From Patulibacter sp040675535 (GTDB lineage: Bacteria; Actinomycetota; Thermoleophilia; Solirubrobacterales; Solirubrobacteraceae), in NCBI RefSeq assembly GCF_040675535.1, contig NZ_JBFAPC010000001.1, positions 21,172 to 85,171 on the forward strand: a DNA stretch of 64,000 bases. The letters run 5' to 3'. The translations under genes were made by a program, and so were the position numbers. A model generated the notes under the pieces. It ran no database searches and was not told the DNA's origin. It saw nothing but the letters and a program-made list of their open reading frames with translations. This document shows, in pieces, positions 17,230 to 25,533 of the stretch. Each line of letters starts with the position of its first letter. Position 1 is the first letter of the stretch.

Positions 17230-17371
17230 GAGCCCATGGTGGCAGCGCGGAGTCGACGAGACAAGCGCGCGTCGTGCCGAGATCGTGCGCTGTCGCGTCG
17301 GGTGCGAGTGGTCGCCGGGCGGCCTTCCCGGGCGCGCGCGTTCGCCGCCGGGGCGGGACGAGACCCGTGGC

Positions 17372-18784
17372 TCAGCGGCCCGCGGCGGGCGGGATCTCGA
17401 GCGCCGGGACGTCGTCCGCGCCCGAGGTGCCGGGTGGGTCGACGCCGAGCGTCTTGGCCGTCAGGCGGGCGAGCGCCCGCAGGTCGGCCGCGACGTCGAG
17501 GGTGCTGCCCGGCTTCGCGTCGGCCCGCAGGACGACGGTCGGGGTCGGCGTGGCCGGGTCGGTCGGCGCGGCGGGCGTCGTCGCCGGGGCCGGCGTCGAG
17601 GTGCCGGGGACGGCCGCGGCGGGGCACGGGTCGGCCGAGCCGACCGCGGTCACGACGATCAGGCCGCTGTCCTGGAACTCCGTGCTCTCCGTGATCGCGG
17701 TGAGCGTGTCGGCGACCTGGTCGGGCAGCGCGACGGCGGTGCGATCGGGCGGCGCGCAGCCGCCGAGCGTCGCGTACGAGAACGAGGGGAGCGTGTCGCC
17801 GCTGGAGACGTCGTTGCCGAGCGTCTCGAGGCTCGAGGTGCCCTTCGCGCACGCGTCGTCGGTGCGCAGCGCGGCGATCCGGCCGAACGGCGTACGGGTC
17901 GCGGTCAGCGCGGCGCCCGCGTCGCCGGGCGCCGGGTCCGTGCAGGCGCCCGGGAGCGGGTCGCCGGTGCCGGGCTGCGCGTCCACGTACGTGCGCCAGG
18001 TCTGCCCGGCGGTCGTCAGCTCCTCGGGGAGCGACGGCGGGACGGCGGCGGCGGGGTCGGGAGCCGGCGAACCGGCCGCGAGGGGCAGGGTCCCCGTCAG
18101 CAGCGTCGACGCGTTGGCGATCGTGTCTGCGGCGACGGGCCGGACGCCGGTCAGCCGGACGCCCTGGTCGGCGATCCGGTCGACGGCCTCCTTGGCCGCC
18201 GGGCCGTCGAGCGCGAGAAGCCAGACGTGCGGCGGGATCGTCGGATCGTCCGGCGTCGTGCTGTCGTCTGTGGTGTCGGTGCCCGTGTCGCCGGAGTCGC
18301 CGGAGTCCGCCGTGTCCGTCGTGGCGGCCGCATCGGCGGTCGCGTCGTCCGTCGTGGCCGCGGCGTCGTCCGTGGCCGGCGCCTCGTCGGTGGTGGCGGC
18401 GTCGTCCTGGGTCGTCGTGGGCGGTGCGGCGGCGGTCGTCGCGGCGGGCGGGGCCGGGACGGCGGCGACGGCGGGCTGCGTGATGACCGCGGCTCGGGCC
18501 CCGGAACCGGCGCCGGGGACGAGCGAGCCGGCGAAGCCCGCGACGAGGATCGCCGCGGCGGCCGCCGCGAAGGGGACGGCACGGCCGTGCGGTGCGGGGG
18601 CCGGCGCCGCTGGTTCGCCCGCGCGGGCACGCAGGATCTCGAGCGGCTCGAGCCGGCGCTGCCCGACGAGCTCGCCGCACGACAGGCAGTAGCGCTGCGA
18701 GGACGACGTCGGGGTCCCGCAGGAGCGGCAGGGGCCGGCGGGCTCGTCGGGGACGACGTCGTCGTCCGAGCGCTCGTCGGCCAT
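17372..18784 (-). CDS. Zinc-ribbon membrane protein with Thr/Asp linker and extracytoplasmic domain
   Basis: A 470-residue protein. A cytoplasmic zinc ribbon near residues 18-36 (CRSCGTPTSSSQRYCLSCGE) is followed by one membrane helix (about residues 68-92), a long Ala/Thr/Asp linker, and an outer domain with cysteines. Its segments HVWLLALDG, IANASTLLTGTLP and GLIVVTAVGS faintly resemble alkaline-phosphatase-superfamily folds, but no catalytic metal set is visible. It is divergent from pstS and shares a promoter gap with PHO-like repeats. The zinc ribbon is shared with the gene at 23580. A role at the membrane in phosphate starvation is inferred. Confidence 0.65.
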   Translation of the reverse strand: MADERSDDDVVPDEPAGPCRSCGTPTSSSQRYCLSCGELVGQRRLEPLEILRARAGEPAAPAPAPHGRAVPFAAAAAAILVAGFAGSLVPGAGSGARAAVITQPAVAAVPAPPAATTAAAPPTTTQDDAATTDEAPATDDAAATTDDATADAAATTDTADSGDSGDTGTDTTDDSTTPDDPTIPPHVWLLALDGPAAKEAVDRIADQGVRLTGVRPVAADTIANASTLLTGTLPLAAGSPAPDPAAAVPPSLPEELTTAGQTWRTYVDAQPGTGDPLPGACTDPAPGDAGAALTATRTPFGRIAALRTDDACAKGTSSLETLGNDVSSGDTLPSFSYATLGGCAPPDRTAVALPDQVADTLTAITESTEFQDSGLIVVTAVGSADPCPAAAVPGTSTPAPATTPAAPTDPATPTPTVVLRADAKPGSTLDVAADLRALARLTAKTLGVDPPGTSGADDVPALEIPPAAGR

Positions 18785-18846
18785 CGAGACGGACGATCGC
18801 AGTCCGTCAACAGCGAGTTGTGAACGAGCGGGGACCACGGACGAGC

Positions 18847-18942
18847 GTTCGTGTGCCGCGGAAAGACGTTCGTCCGATGTTGACGTCGTCCGGCGGGGGT
18901 GCCCGTGTCGTTTACGTGATCGCCACGGGATGTTCACAGTGC
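18847..18942 (+). promoter_or_regulatory. PHO-box-like repeats upstream of pstS
   Basis: GTTCGTGTGCC (18847), GTTCGTCCGAT (18868) followed directly by GTTGACGTCGT (18879), then GTTTACGTGAT (18910) and GTTCACAGTGC (18932) exactly 22 nt apart. On the other strand GTTCACAACTC and GTTGACGGACT (18801-18825) face the divergent gene. Position before pstS supports a PhoP-type site. Confidence 0.65.
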
Positions 18943-19047
18943 GAGCGTGGCGAGGTCCCATGATCTCGGTCGGTGCGCCCCGCCCCCGGCTGGTGGAGGG
19001 CGCCGTCCTCCCGTCGCTTCGACCTCTACTCCAGGAGACCCCAGTCC

Positions 19048-19890
19048 ATGCGCCTTTCCGCCCCCGTCACCCGTCTGGCCACCGCCACGGCCCTGACCGC
19101 CGCCTTCGCGATCCCCGCCGTCGCCGCCGCGCCCTCCGTGGCCGCGACGAAGAAGACCACCATCACGATGAGCGGCTCGACCTCGATGTACCCGCTGGTC
19201 AACGCCCTCCAGGCCAAGTACCACTCGCTGAACTCCAAGGTCAGCTTCCGCGTCGCCCAGGGTGGCTCCGACAAGGGCATCACCGACGCCGCGAAGGGCC
19301 GTGTGACGATCGGCAACTCCTCCCGCGACCCGCGCAAGGGCGTGGACCCGAAGGGCCTGAACTTCGTCCGCGTCGCCCGCGACGCGGTCTGCCTGATCAC
19401 CAACCCGGCCAACAAGCTCGCCAATGGGCTGACGCAGCAGCAGGTCGCGGACATCTTCTCCGGCAAGATCCGCTCCTGGTCCGACATCCCGGGGGCGCAG
19501 CAGACCGGCACGATCAGCCTCCAGGCGCGCAACGAGGCCTCGGGTACGCTCGACGCGTTCCAGAACCTGTTCATGGGCGGCGCGGCGCTGTCGTCGACCG
19601 CGGCGCGCCTCGGCTCCAACGGCCTGATCCAGGCCGCCGTCAAGCGCGACCCGGGCGCGATCGGGTTCGTGTCGATCGAGTTCACGAGCGGCGTCAACTC
19701 GGCGACGTACCAGGGCGTCAGCTGCACGACCGACAACGCGAAGTCCGGCGCCTACAAGGGCACCCGCTCGTTCTGGATGGTCGTCAAGGAGGGCACGAAG
19801 GGGGAGCCCGCGCGCTTCATCAACTGGGTCCGCACCAGCAGCGCGGCCCGCAAGATCCTCGTCGCGGAGAAGGCCATCCCGCTCAAGTAG
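19048..19890 (+). CDS. pstS: Phosphate ABC transporter substrate-binding protein PstS
   Basis: A 280-residue exported protein. The ATG has AGGAG about 10 nt upstream. A signal peptide is present (TALTAAFAIPAVAAAP). The mature part starts with TITMSGSTSMYPL, then AQGGSDKGITDA, IGNSSRDPRKG, IFSGKIRSWSD and ARNEASGTLDAF, the ordered phosphate-binding segments of PstS. It lacks a lipobox. First gene of the pst operon with PHO-like repeats upstream; it feeds phosphate to PstC/PstA. A second, orphan PstS-like protein is encoded at 2743. Confidence 0.93.
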   Translation: MRLSAPVTRLATATALTAAFAIPAVAAAPSVAATKKTTITMSGSTSMYPLVNALQAKYHSLNSKVSFRVAQGGSDKGITDAAKGRVTIGNSSRDPRKGVDPKGLNFVRVARDAVCLITNPANKLANGLTQQQVADIFSGKIRSWSDIPGAQQTGTISLQARNEASGTLDAFQNLFMGGAALSSTAARLGSNGLIQAAVKRDPGAIGFVSIEFTSGVNSATYQGVSCTTDNAKSGAYKGTRSFWMVVKEGTKGEPARFINWVRTSSAARKILVAEKAIPLK

Positions 19891-19941
19891 TCCCGGCACC
19901 CCGCCCGAGACCGAGTCCCGAATCACCGACAGGAACACCGC

Positions 19942-20922
19942 GTGCTGCGCAACCTCCGCAAGCCGCTCACCGACCGAGGCGCCGAGCGCATACTCGGCGC
20001 CTCGGCGGTGATGGTCGTCCTGGTCATCATCGCGATGATCGTGTTCATCGCGATAGCGGCCTGGCCCTCGTTCCAGCACAACGGCCTGCGCTGGTTCGGA
20101 TCCGGGCCAGACGTGGACGCCGAGCTCGGCGCCATGATCGACCAAGGAGCCAACCCGAAGCCGTCCGCGTACGAGTTCCGGGCGTGGCCCCTCCTCTACG
20201 CGACCGCTCTGACCACGGTCCTCGCCGTTGGGATCGGCGTCGTGGTCTCGGTCCTCGCTTCCATCTTCATCGTCGAGCTCGCCCCTCCGAAGGTCCGGGC
20301 GGTCGTCGTCCCGGTCGTCCGGCTGCTCGCCGCCGTGCCGTCCGTCGTCTACGGGCTGATCGGCATCCTCGTCCTCGTCCCGTTCGTCAACGACCACCTG
20401 ATCGACGAGGGCCAGCGCGAGTCGGTCGCGTACGTCATCACGCTCAGCGGACCGGGGCTGCTGGTCTCCGTCGTCCTGCTGACGCTGATGATCACCCCGA
20501 TCATGATCTCGCTGGTCGTCGACGCCCTCAGCGCCGTGCCCCGCGGCTGGCGCGAGGGCGCTCTCGCGCTCGGCGTGACCCGGTGGCGCGCCGTGATGTC
20601 GGTGTCCGTCCGCGCCATCCGACCCGCGATCGTCGCAGCGGCGGTGCTCGCCAGCGCACGGGCGTTGGGCGAGGCGATCATGCTCTCCATGGTCTCCGGC
20701 TCGAAGGGCTTCGCCCCCCAGCCGTGGGACGGCGTGATCTTCCTGTTCGAGCCCCTGCGACCGCTGGCGGCCACGATCGCCGAGCAGTCCGAGGGCATCG
20801 CCGCTCCGGCGCTGAAGTCGACCATCTACGCGATGGCGCTCGTGCTGTTGGTCTCGTCGCTCTTCCTGTCGATCGGGGGCTCGCTGATCAAGCGCCGCCT
20901 CCGCCTGGGGACGGCGCGATGA
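19942..20922 (+). CDS. pstC: Phosphate ABC transporter permease PstC
   Basis: A 326-residue inner-membrane permease, with a GTG start behind AGGAA. About six membrane helices are present (AVMVVLVIIAMIVFIAIAAW, VLAVGIGVVVSVLASIFIV and later ones). The coupling-helix region that contacts the ATPase is seen as EGALALGVTRWRAVMSV. The stop overlaps the next start as ATGA, so PstC and PstA are translationally coupled. Confidence 0.93.
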   Translation: MLRNLRKPLTDRGAERILGASAVMVVLVIIAMIVFIAIAAWPSFQHNGLRWFGSGPDVDAELGAMIDQGANPKPSAYEFRAWPLLYATALTTVLAVGIGVVVSVLASIFIVELAPPKVRAVVVPVVRLLAAVPSVVYGLIGILVLVPFVNDHLIDEGQRESVAYVITLSGPGLLVSVVLLTLMITPIMISLVVDALSAVPRGWREGALALGVTRWRAVMSVSVRAIRPAIVAAAVLASARALGEAIMLSMVSGSKGFAPQPWDGVIFLFEPLRPLAATIAEQSEGIAAPALKSTIYAMALVLLVSSLFLSIGGSLIKRRLRLGTAR

Positions 20923-21893
20923 GCGTTCCGTCGCCTGTGGGGGCACCACGCTCCCGCTGGAGTCGGTTGCGCGGAGAGCTGCGGCTCTGGCGCCCACTGG
21001 ACCTGGTCGGCGTCGCCTCGGCCTGGCTGGTCGGTGCGCTGCTCGTGCTGGTCGCGGCATCCCTCCTGATCTACATGGGCTACAAGGGGCTGCAGTACGT
21101 CAACCTCGACCTGCTCGTCTCGCGGCCGCAGCCCGGATCCGACCAGTCGCAGACCGGAGGCATCCTCGACCCCATCATCGGCACGCTGCTGATCATCGTC
21201 ATCGCGACCGCGATCGCGCTGCCGCTGGCGGTCGGCGCGGCGCTGTGGATCGTCGAATACGGGCGGCCGCGGTGGCTGGCCCGGGTCGTCGAGTCGGGCA
21301 TCGAGGTCATCGCCGGCGCGCCGTCGATCGCGATCGCGATCTTCGGCCTGGCGATCTTCCAGCTGCCGCTGTTCTCCTGGGCGTCCTTCTCGGCGGACGG
21401 CGGTGGCGTCTTCGGGCGCAGCTTCATCGCCGCAGGGGTGGTCATGTCGCTGATCGCGGTGCCGTCGATCTTCGCCACGACGCGCGAGGCGCTGCTCTCG
21501 GTGCCCCGCCACGTGCGCGAAGCGAGCTTCGGCCTGGGCAAGACCCGCTGGGCGACGATCCGACGCGTGCTGCTCCCGACCGTGCGACCGGACATCGCCA
21601 CCGGTACGGCGTTGGGAATGGGTCGCATCGCGGGGGATACGGCGATCATCGTCCTGCTGCTCGGCGCGACGCTCCAACTGCAGGCCGGCAGCGACATCCC
21701 CGGGATCGGCACCCTCCAGGGCACCGGGTCGACGCTGACGAGCTACGTCTACAACAACTCCCCGACCGGTGAGGGCAACGCTCCGGAGAAGGCCTACGCC
21801 GCGGCGTTCGTCCTCATGCTCCTGATCATCGGCCTCAACCTGCTGGTGGCCATCATCGGCCGTCGCCGCGCCGGAAACGACCTCCCGAGATGA
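20919..21893 (+). CDS. pstA: Phosphate ABC transporter permease PstA
   Basis: A 324-residue permease partner of PstC, ATGA-coupled on both sides. It has about six helices, including LVGALLVLVAASLLIYMGY and IIGTLLIIVIATAIALPLA, and the coupling segment EASFGLGKTRWATIRRVLLP. Together with PstC it forms the phosphate channel. Confidence 0.93.
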   Translation: MSVPSPVGAPRSRWSRLRGELRLWRPLDLVGVASAWLVGALLVLVAASLLIYMGYKGLQYVNLDLLVSRPQPGSDQSQTGGILDPIIGTLLIIVIATAIALPLAVGAALWIVEYGRPRWLARVVESGIEVIAGAPSIAIAIFGLAIFQLPLFSWASFSADGGGVFGRSFIAAGVVMSLIAVPSIFATTREALLSVPRHVREASFGLGKTRWATIRRVLLPTVRPDIATGTALGMGRIAGDTAIIVLLLGATLQLQAGSDIPGIGTLQGTGSTLTSYVYNNSPTGEGNAPEKAYAAAFVLMLLIIGLNLLVAIIGRRRAGNDLPR

Positions 21894-22777
21894 CCATGGC
21901 CGAGTTTCCGCCCCCCGTTCGCCGGATCAGCTCCGAGCAGACGCCGAACGTCGTCGATCCCACGAACCGGAACGGCATCCCCGAGCCCATCGCACGAGCG
22001 ATGGCGCCCGCGTACGGACCCGAGCGGCTACGGATCGACGATGTGTCGATCCAGTACGCCGGCGCGGCCCGCCCGGCCGTCAACGGCGTCACGCTGCCCG
22101 TCCGCCAGGGCGAGGTGCTCGCGCTGATCGGACCGTCGGGTTGCGGCAAGACGACGCTCCTGCGCTCGCTCAACCGCCTGGTCGAGCTGACGCCGGGCGC
22201 GCGTCGCGATGGCCGGATCCTGCTGGACGGGGACGACGTCGACGCGATCGAGATCACGCGGCTGCGACGTCGGGTCTCGATGATCTTCCAGCAGCCCAAC
22301 CCCTTTCCCATGTCGATCTTCGACAACGTGGCCTACGCGATCCGCGAGCAGGCGATGCGACGGCCCGGCAGGTCCGTCCTGATGCCGCGAGTCGAGAAGG
22401 CCCTCCGTCGCGCCGGTCTGTGGGACGAGGTCGCCGACGACCTCGGGCGTCCCGCTTTGCGGCTCTCGGGCGGCCAGCAGCAGCGGCTCTGCATCGCTCG
22501 CGCGCTCGCGGTCGAGCCCGACGTGTTGCTCATGGACGAGCCGTGTTCGGCGCTGGACCCGATCTCCACCGGCGTCGTCGAGGATCTGATCCACGAGCTC
22601 CGCGCGAACCTGGCGATCGTCATCGTCACGCACAACCTCGCACAGGCGCGGCGGGTCGGCGATCACGTGGCGTTCATGTACCTGGGCGATCTCGTCGAGT
22701 ACGCGCCGACCGAGGAGCTCTTCACCAATCCGCGTGCGGACCGGACGCGCGACTACGTCCAGGGAGCCTTCGGGTGA
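21890..22777 (+). CDS. pstB: Phosphate ABC transporter ATPase PstB
   Basis: A 295-residue ATPase, ATGA-coupled to pstA. A 40-residue extension precedes the ABC core. It has Walker A GPSGCGKT, signature LSGGQQQRLCIARALA, Walker B VLLMDEPCSALDP and the switch histidine in VIVTHNLAQA. It powers phosphate import by the PstS-C-A complex. phoU, the usual neighbour, is absent; the operon continues with three unusual genes. Confidence 0.94.
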   Translation: MTMAEFPPPVRRISSEQTPNVVDPTNRNGIPEPIARAMAPAYGPERLRIDDVSIQYAGAARPAVNGVTLPVRQGEVLALIGPSGCGKTTLLRSLNRLVELTPGARRDGRILLDGDDVDAIEITRLRRRVSMIFQQPNPFPMSIFDNVAYAIREQAMRRPGRSVLMPRVEKALRRAGLWDEVADDLGRPALRLSGGQQQRLCIARALAVEPDVLLMDEPCSALDPISTGVVEDLIHELRANLAIVIVTHNLAQARRVGDHVAFMYLGDLVEYAPTEELFTNPRADRTRDYVQGAFG

Positions 22778-23583
22778 GGCGCCCACGCCACGACGCGGAG
22801 GTGTGGGAGGGCCTGCCGTGGGGCATCCGCGGCGCTGCCGCGATGCTCCCCGTGGTCGCGACGGTCGCAGGTGCGTTGGTGCTGGCCGGGTGCTCGACGA
22901 CGCAGGAGAAGAGCGCGGCGCTCCAGCGCGTGGCGCTCAAGGCGAACAGGCCCGGTCGCGTCGCGCTGGGTCGCCCCGACGGTGACGTCCGCCTCGTCCG
23001 TCGCAGCGAGCTGCGGACGACGAGCGGCACCGCGGTCGTCGTCTCGCTCGAGAATCGCGGTCCGCGTGCGCTCGTGCGGGTTCCCGTCGCGCTGCGGCTG
23101 GAGTCGGGCGGCAAGGAGACGTACTTCAACGATGGCGATGGTGGCGACGAGCTGCTGCTCCGGGTTCCCGTGCTGCCGCCGCGCAGTCGGGTGGACTGGG
23201 TCAACTCGAACGTGCCGGCCGCCACGAAGGGCGCCGCGCTCGAGGTCATCCTCGGCGCGCCGATCCGCCGCTCGCGTCGCCCCGCGAAGGCGCTGCGCAT
23301 CACCGGCCTGAAGCGCAGCGCGGAAGACTCTGGAACCGCCGGAACTGCGATCACCGGAGTCGTGCACAACGACGTCCCGCGGACGCAGACCGAAGTGCCC
23401 GTCTATGTGACCGTCAAGGACGGTGCCCGCGTGGTGGCCGCGGGTTCCAGCCGGATCGCCACGATCGCCCCGCGATCGAGCGCCACCTTCGAAGCCGTGA
23501 TGGTCGGCGACGGGCGACGCGGCCGCCTGGCCGCGACGGCCCTGCCCACCAAGCTGCAGAAGACCAAGAGGACCTCCCGATGA
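22774..23583 (+). CDS. Predicted lipoprotein in the pst operon
   Basis: A 269-residue protein. GTG overlaps the pstB stop (GTGA). The N-terminal stretch has a hydrophobic segment ending in a lipobox LAGC near residue 40, followed by STTQEKS, so it should be lipid-anchored outside the membrane. The rest contains strand-rich blocks (GTAVVVSLENRGPRALVRVP, LLLRVPVLPPRSRVDWV) like two Ig-type folds. ATGA-coupled to the next gene. Unknown function; operon position suggests an accessory to phosphate uptake or sensing. Confidence 0.75.
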   Translation: MRRPRHDAEVWEGLPWGIRGAAAMLPVVATVAGALVLAGCSTTQEKSAALQRVALKANRPGRVALGRPDGDVRLVRRSELRTTSGTAVVVSLENRGPRALVRVPVALRLESGGKETYFNDGDGGDELLLRVPVLPPRSRVDWVNSNVPAATKGAALEVILGAPIRRSRRPAKALRITGLKRSAEDSGTAGTAITGVVHNDVPRTQTEVPVYVTVKDGARVVAAGSSRIATIAPRSSATFEAVMVGDGRRGRLAATALPTKLQKTKRTSR

Positions 23584-24230
23584 GTACCAGTCCGTATCTG
23601 CCCGCTGACGATCCGCGTGCCGCGACCTGCGCGTCCTGCGGGGCGCCGATGGCGTCCGATCAGCGCTACTGCCTCTCGTGCGGCGCCCGCCGCGAGCACG
23701 CGCGGCTCCCGTTTCAGGACGCGATCGTCCCGGTGTCCCTTCCCGGCGGTCCGCAGGCCGGTGCGTTCCCGCCGGCCCTGTGGTCGGCACCCCAGGGCTC
23801 GGGGCCCGCGACGGCCACGCTGCTCGCGGCGCTGGCCTGCGTGCTGCTCGCGTTCGGGGTCGGCGTCTTGGTCGGCGACAAGGGCGGCGGGGGAGGGGCG
23901 CAGCAACCCATCGTGCTCGGCGGTGCGCCGGCGGCCTCCGCCGCGGCACCGACGCCGACCACCACCGAAACGACGGCCGCGACCGACACGACGACCGACG
24001 ACGCGTCGGCGTCCGCGGCTGGCAAGTCCGACGCGGTGACGAAGATCGACAAGAGCAAGCTCGACGCCACGCAGAAGAAGGAGGCGGCGGAGATCGAGAA
24101 GACCCCCGCCACCACTCCGAAGGCGGCGGCGATTCCGGACACGACGGAGAAGAACCTCAACAGCAAGGATCCGGACAAGGCCCGCGAGGCCTCCCAGTCC
24201 TTGCCCGACTCCGTCTCCACGGGGCCCTGA
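23580..24230 (+). CDS. Zinc-ribbon single-pass membrane protein in the pst operon
   Basis: A 216-residue protein, ATGA-coupled to the lipoprotein. The cytoplasmic zinc ribbon near residues 14-33 (CASCGAPMASDQRYCLSCGA) is nearly the same as that of the divergent protein at 17372. One helix follows (TLLAALACVLLAFGVGVLVG), then a Thr/Ala-rich linker and a Lys/Asp-rich outer tail. Likely topology is zinc ribbon inside, tail outside. Function not known. Confidence 0.75.
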   Translation: MSTSPYLPADDPRAATCASCGAPMASDQRYCLSCGARREHARLPFQDAIVPVSLPGGPQAGAFPPALWSAPQGSGPATATLLAALACVLLAFGVGVLVGDKGGGGGAQQPIVLGGAPAASAAAPTPTTTETTAATDTTTDDASASAAGKSDAVTKIDKSKLDATQKKEAAEIEKTPATTPKAAAIPDTTEKNLNSKDPDKAREASQSLPDSVSTGP

Positions 24231-24235
24231 GCCCG

Positions 24236-24739
24236 ATGTCGAGTGCTTCTCGAATCCCCTGGCGGCGCAAGTCCGAGCCCCTTCCGGCGCCGGGGATGAG
24301 CCCGCAGCGCGCGGCGCTCGAGGACGAACGTCGCCGCCTCGCCGACCAGGTGGCCGAGAGCACCTGGGACCTCGGCGGTCTCGTCTACGAGATGGCGGTC
24401 CGCGACCACTTCCGCGTCGACGTCCTCGTGGAGCGTGCCGCCGCGCTGCAGCGGCTCGACGCCCGACTGAGCGAGGTCGAGCGCCTGGCCGCCGACCACG
24501 CCGGCATCGCCGGCAGCTGCCGCTTCTGCGGCGCACCCCACGGCCGCTCGGCCGAGTTCTGCTGGAGCTGCGGCGAGCGGATCATCGTCCGCCAGGTGCA
24601 CGCCACGATCGAGGCGGTGCCGCACGAGCGGCCGGCGGACGCCCAGGAGACCCGCGAGTACGACGTCCAGGACGACCGCGAGTACGAGGACCCCGAGGAC
24701 CCCGAGGACGACGCTCAGGCGGAGCGCCGCAGCAGGTAG
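24236..24739 (+). CDS. Helical protein with CxxC-CxxC zinc ribbon, end of pst operon
   Basis: A 167-residue cytoplasmic protein starting 5 nt after the previous stop. Residues 20-90 are a predicted helix-rich region (RRRLADQVAESTWDLGGLVY, RLDARLSEVERLAAD). Then comes a zinc ribbon CRFCGAPHGRSAEFCWSCGE and a very acidic tail. It is the third zinc-ribbon protein around pst. The last 25 nt overlap the convergent cobF-like gene. Unknown function. Confidence 0.7.
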   Translation: MSSASRIPWRRKSEPLPAPGMSPQRAALEDERRRLADQVAESTWDLGGLVYEMAVRDHFRVDVLVERAAALQRLDARLSEVERLAADHAGIAGSCRFCGAPHGRSAEFCWSCGERIIVRQVHATIEAVPHERPADAQETREYDVQDDREYEDPEDPEDDAQAERRSR

Positions 24740-25473
24740 GTGTCGAACATCCAGCCCTTGCGCGCCTTCGCGTCGGCGCGCAGGGCGGCGATCTCCCCCG
24801 CCACGTCGGCGAGCGGCCCGCTGCGCAGGAGCTCGTCCTCGGTGCCGAGGTACGCGCCCCAGTAGATGTCGATCCCGGCGGGGTCGATCGACGCGAACGT
24901 CGCGTGGGCGTCGAGCATCACCACGACGTCGTCGACGTCCGCCGGCATGCCGTCGGCGAGCAGGCGCGCGGGGGTGATCTGCACGGCGCGGCCGACGCGG
25001 TTGAGGGGGATCCGGTGCCGCGCGGTCAGGACGGCGACGGCGCTGACGCCCGGGACCACGTCCACCGCGAGCTCGCGCGCGGACGCCGCCGCGACGTCCT
25101 GGACGATCGCCAGCGTCGACTCGTAGAGCGACGGGTCGCCCCAGACGAGGAACGCGCCGGTCTCGTCGTCGCCCAGCGCGTCGTCGATCGCCGCCGACCA
25201 CGTCGCGGTGCGCGCCGCCCGCCACTGCGCGACGGCCTTGCGGTGGTCCCCGTCGACCTCGCGCTCCCGCGGCGGATCGGGCAGCTCGACCGTGCGGTAC
25301 GGGCCGGCGGTGCGGTGGCGCTCGACGACGGTGCGGCGCAGGGCGAGCGGCTCGTCGACACCGGGCTTGACGACCGCGAACAGCACGTCGAAGGCGTCCA
25401 GCGCGCGCACCGCCTGGACGGTGACGTGGTCGGGGTCGCCGACGCCGATGCCGATGATGAGGAGCTGGGGCAC
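24715..25473 (-). CDS. cobF: Precorrin-6A synthase (deacetylating), CobF-like
   Basis: A 252-residue tetrapyrrole methylase-family protein. It begins LLIIGIGVGDPDHVTVQAV and has GDPSLYEST and VVPGVSAVAVLTAR, the SAM-binding segments of the family. The length and C-terminal KGWMFDTYLL match the CobF branch, which methylates C-1 of precorrin-5 and releases acetate in the aerobic cobalamin pathway. No other cob gene is nearby. It overlaps the end of the convergent zinc-ribbon gene. Confidence 0.85.
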   Translation of the reverse strand: MPQLLIIGIGVGDPDHVTVQAVRALDAFDVLFAVVKPGVDEPLALRRTVVERHRTAGPYRTVELPDPPREREVDGDHRKAVAQWRAARTATWSAAIDDALGDDETGAFLVWGDPSLYESTLAIVQDVAAASARELAVDVVPGVSAVAVLTARHRIPLNRVGRAVQITPARLLADGMPADVDDVVVMLDAHATFASIDPAGIDIYWGAYLGTEDELLRSGPLADVAGEIAALRADAKARKGWMFDTYLLRRSA

Positions 25474-25533
25474 GGGGCGGGATCGTAGCCCCGGCGGGCC
25501 ACGGACCCCGGGCCGCCGTGGCCGGGTCGCCCC

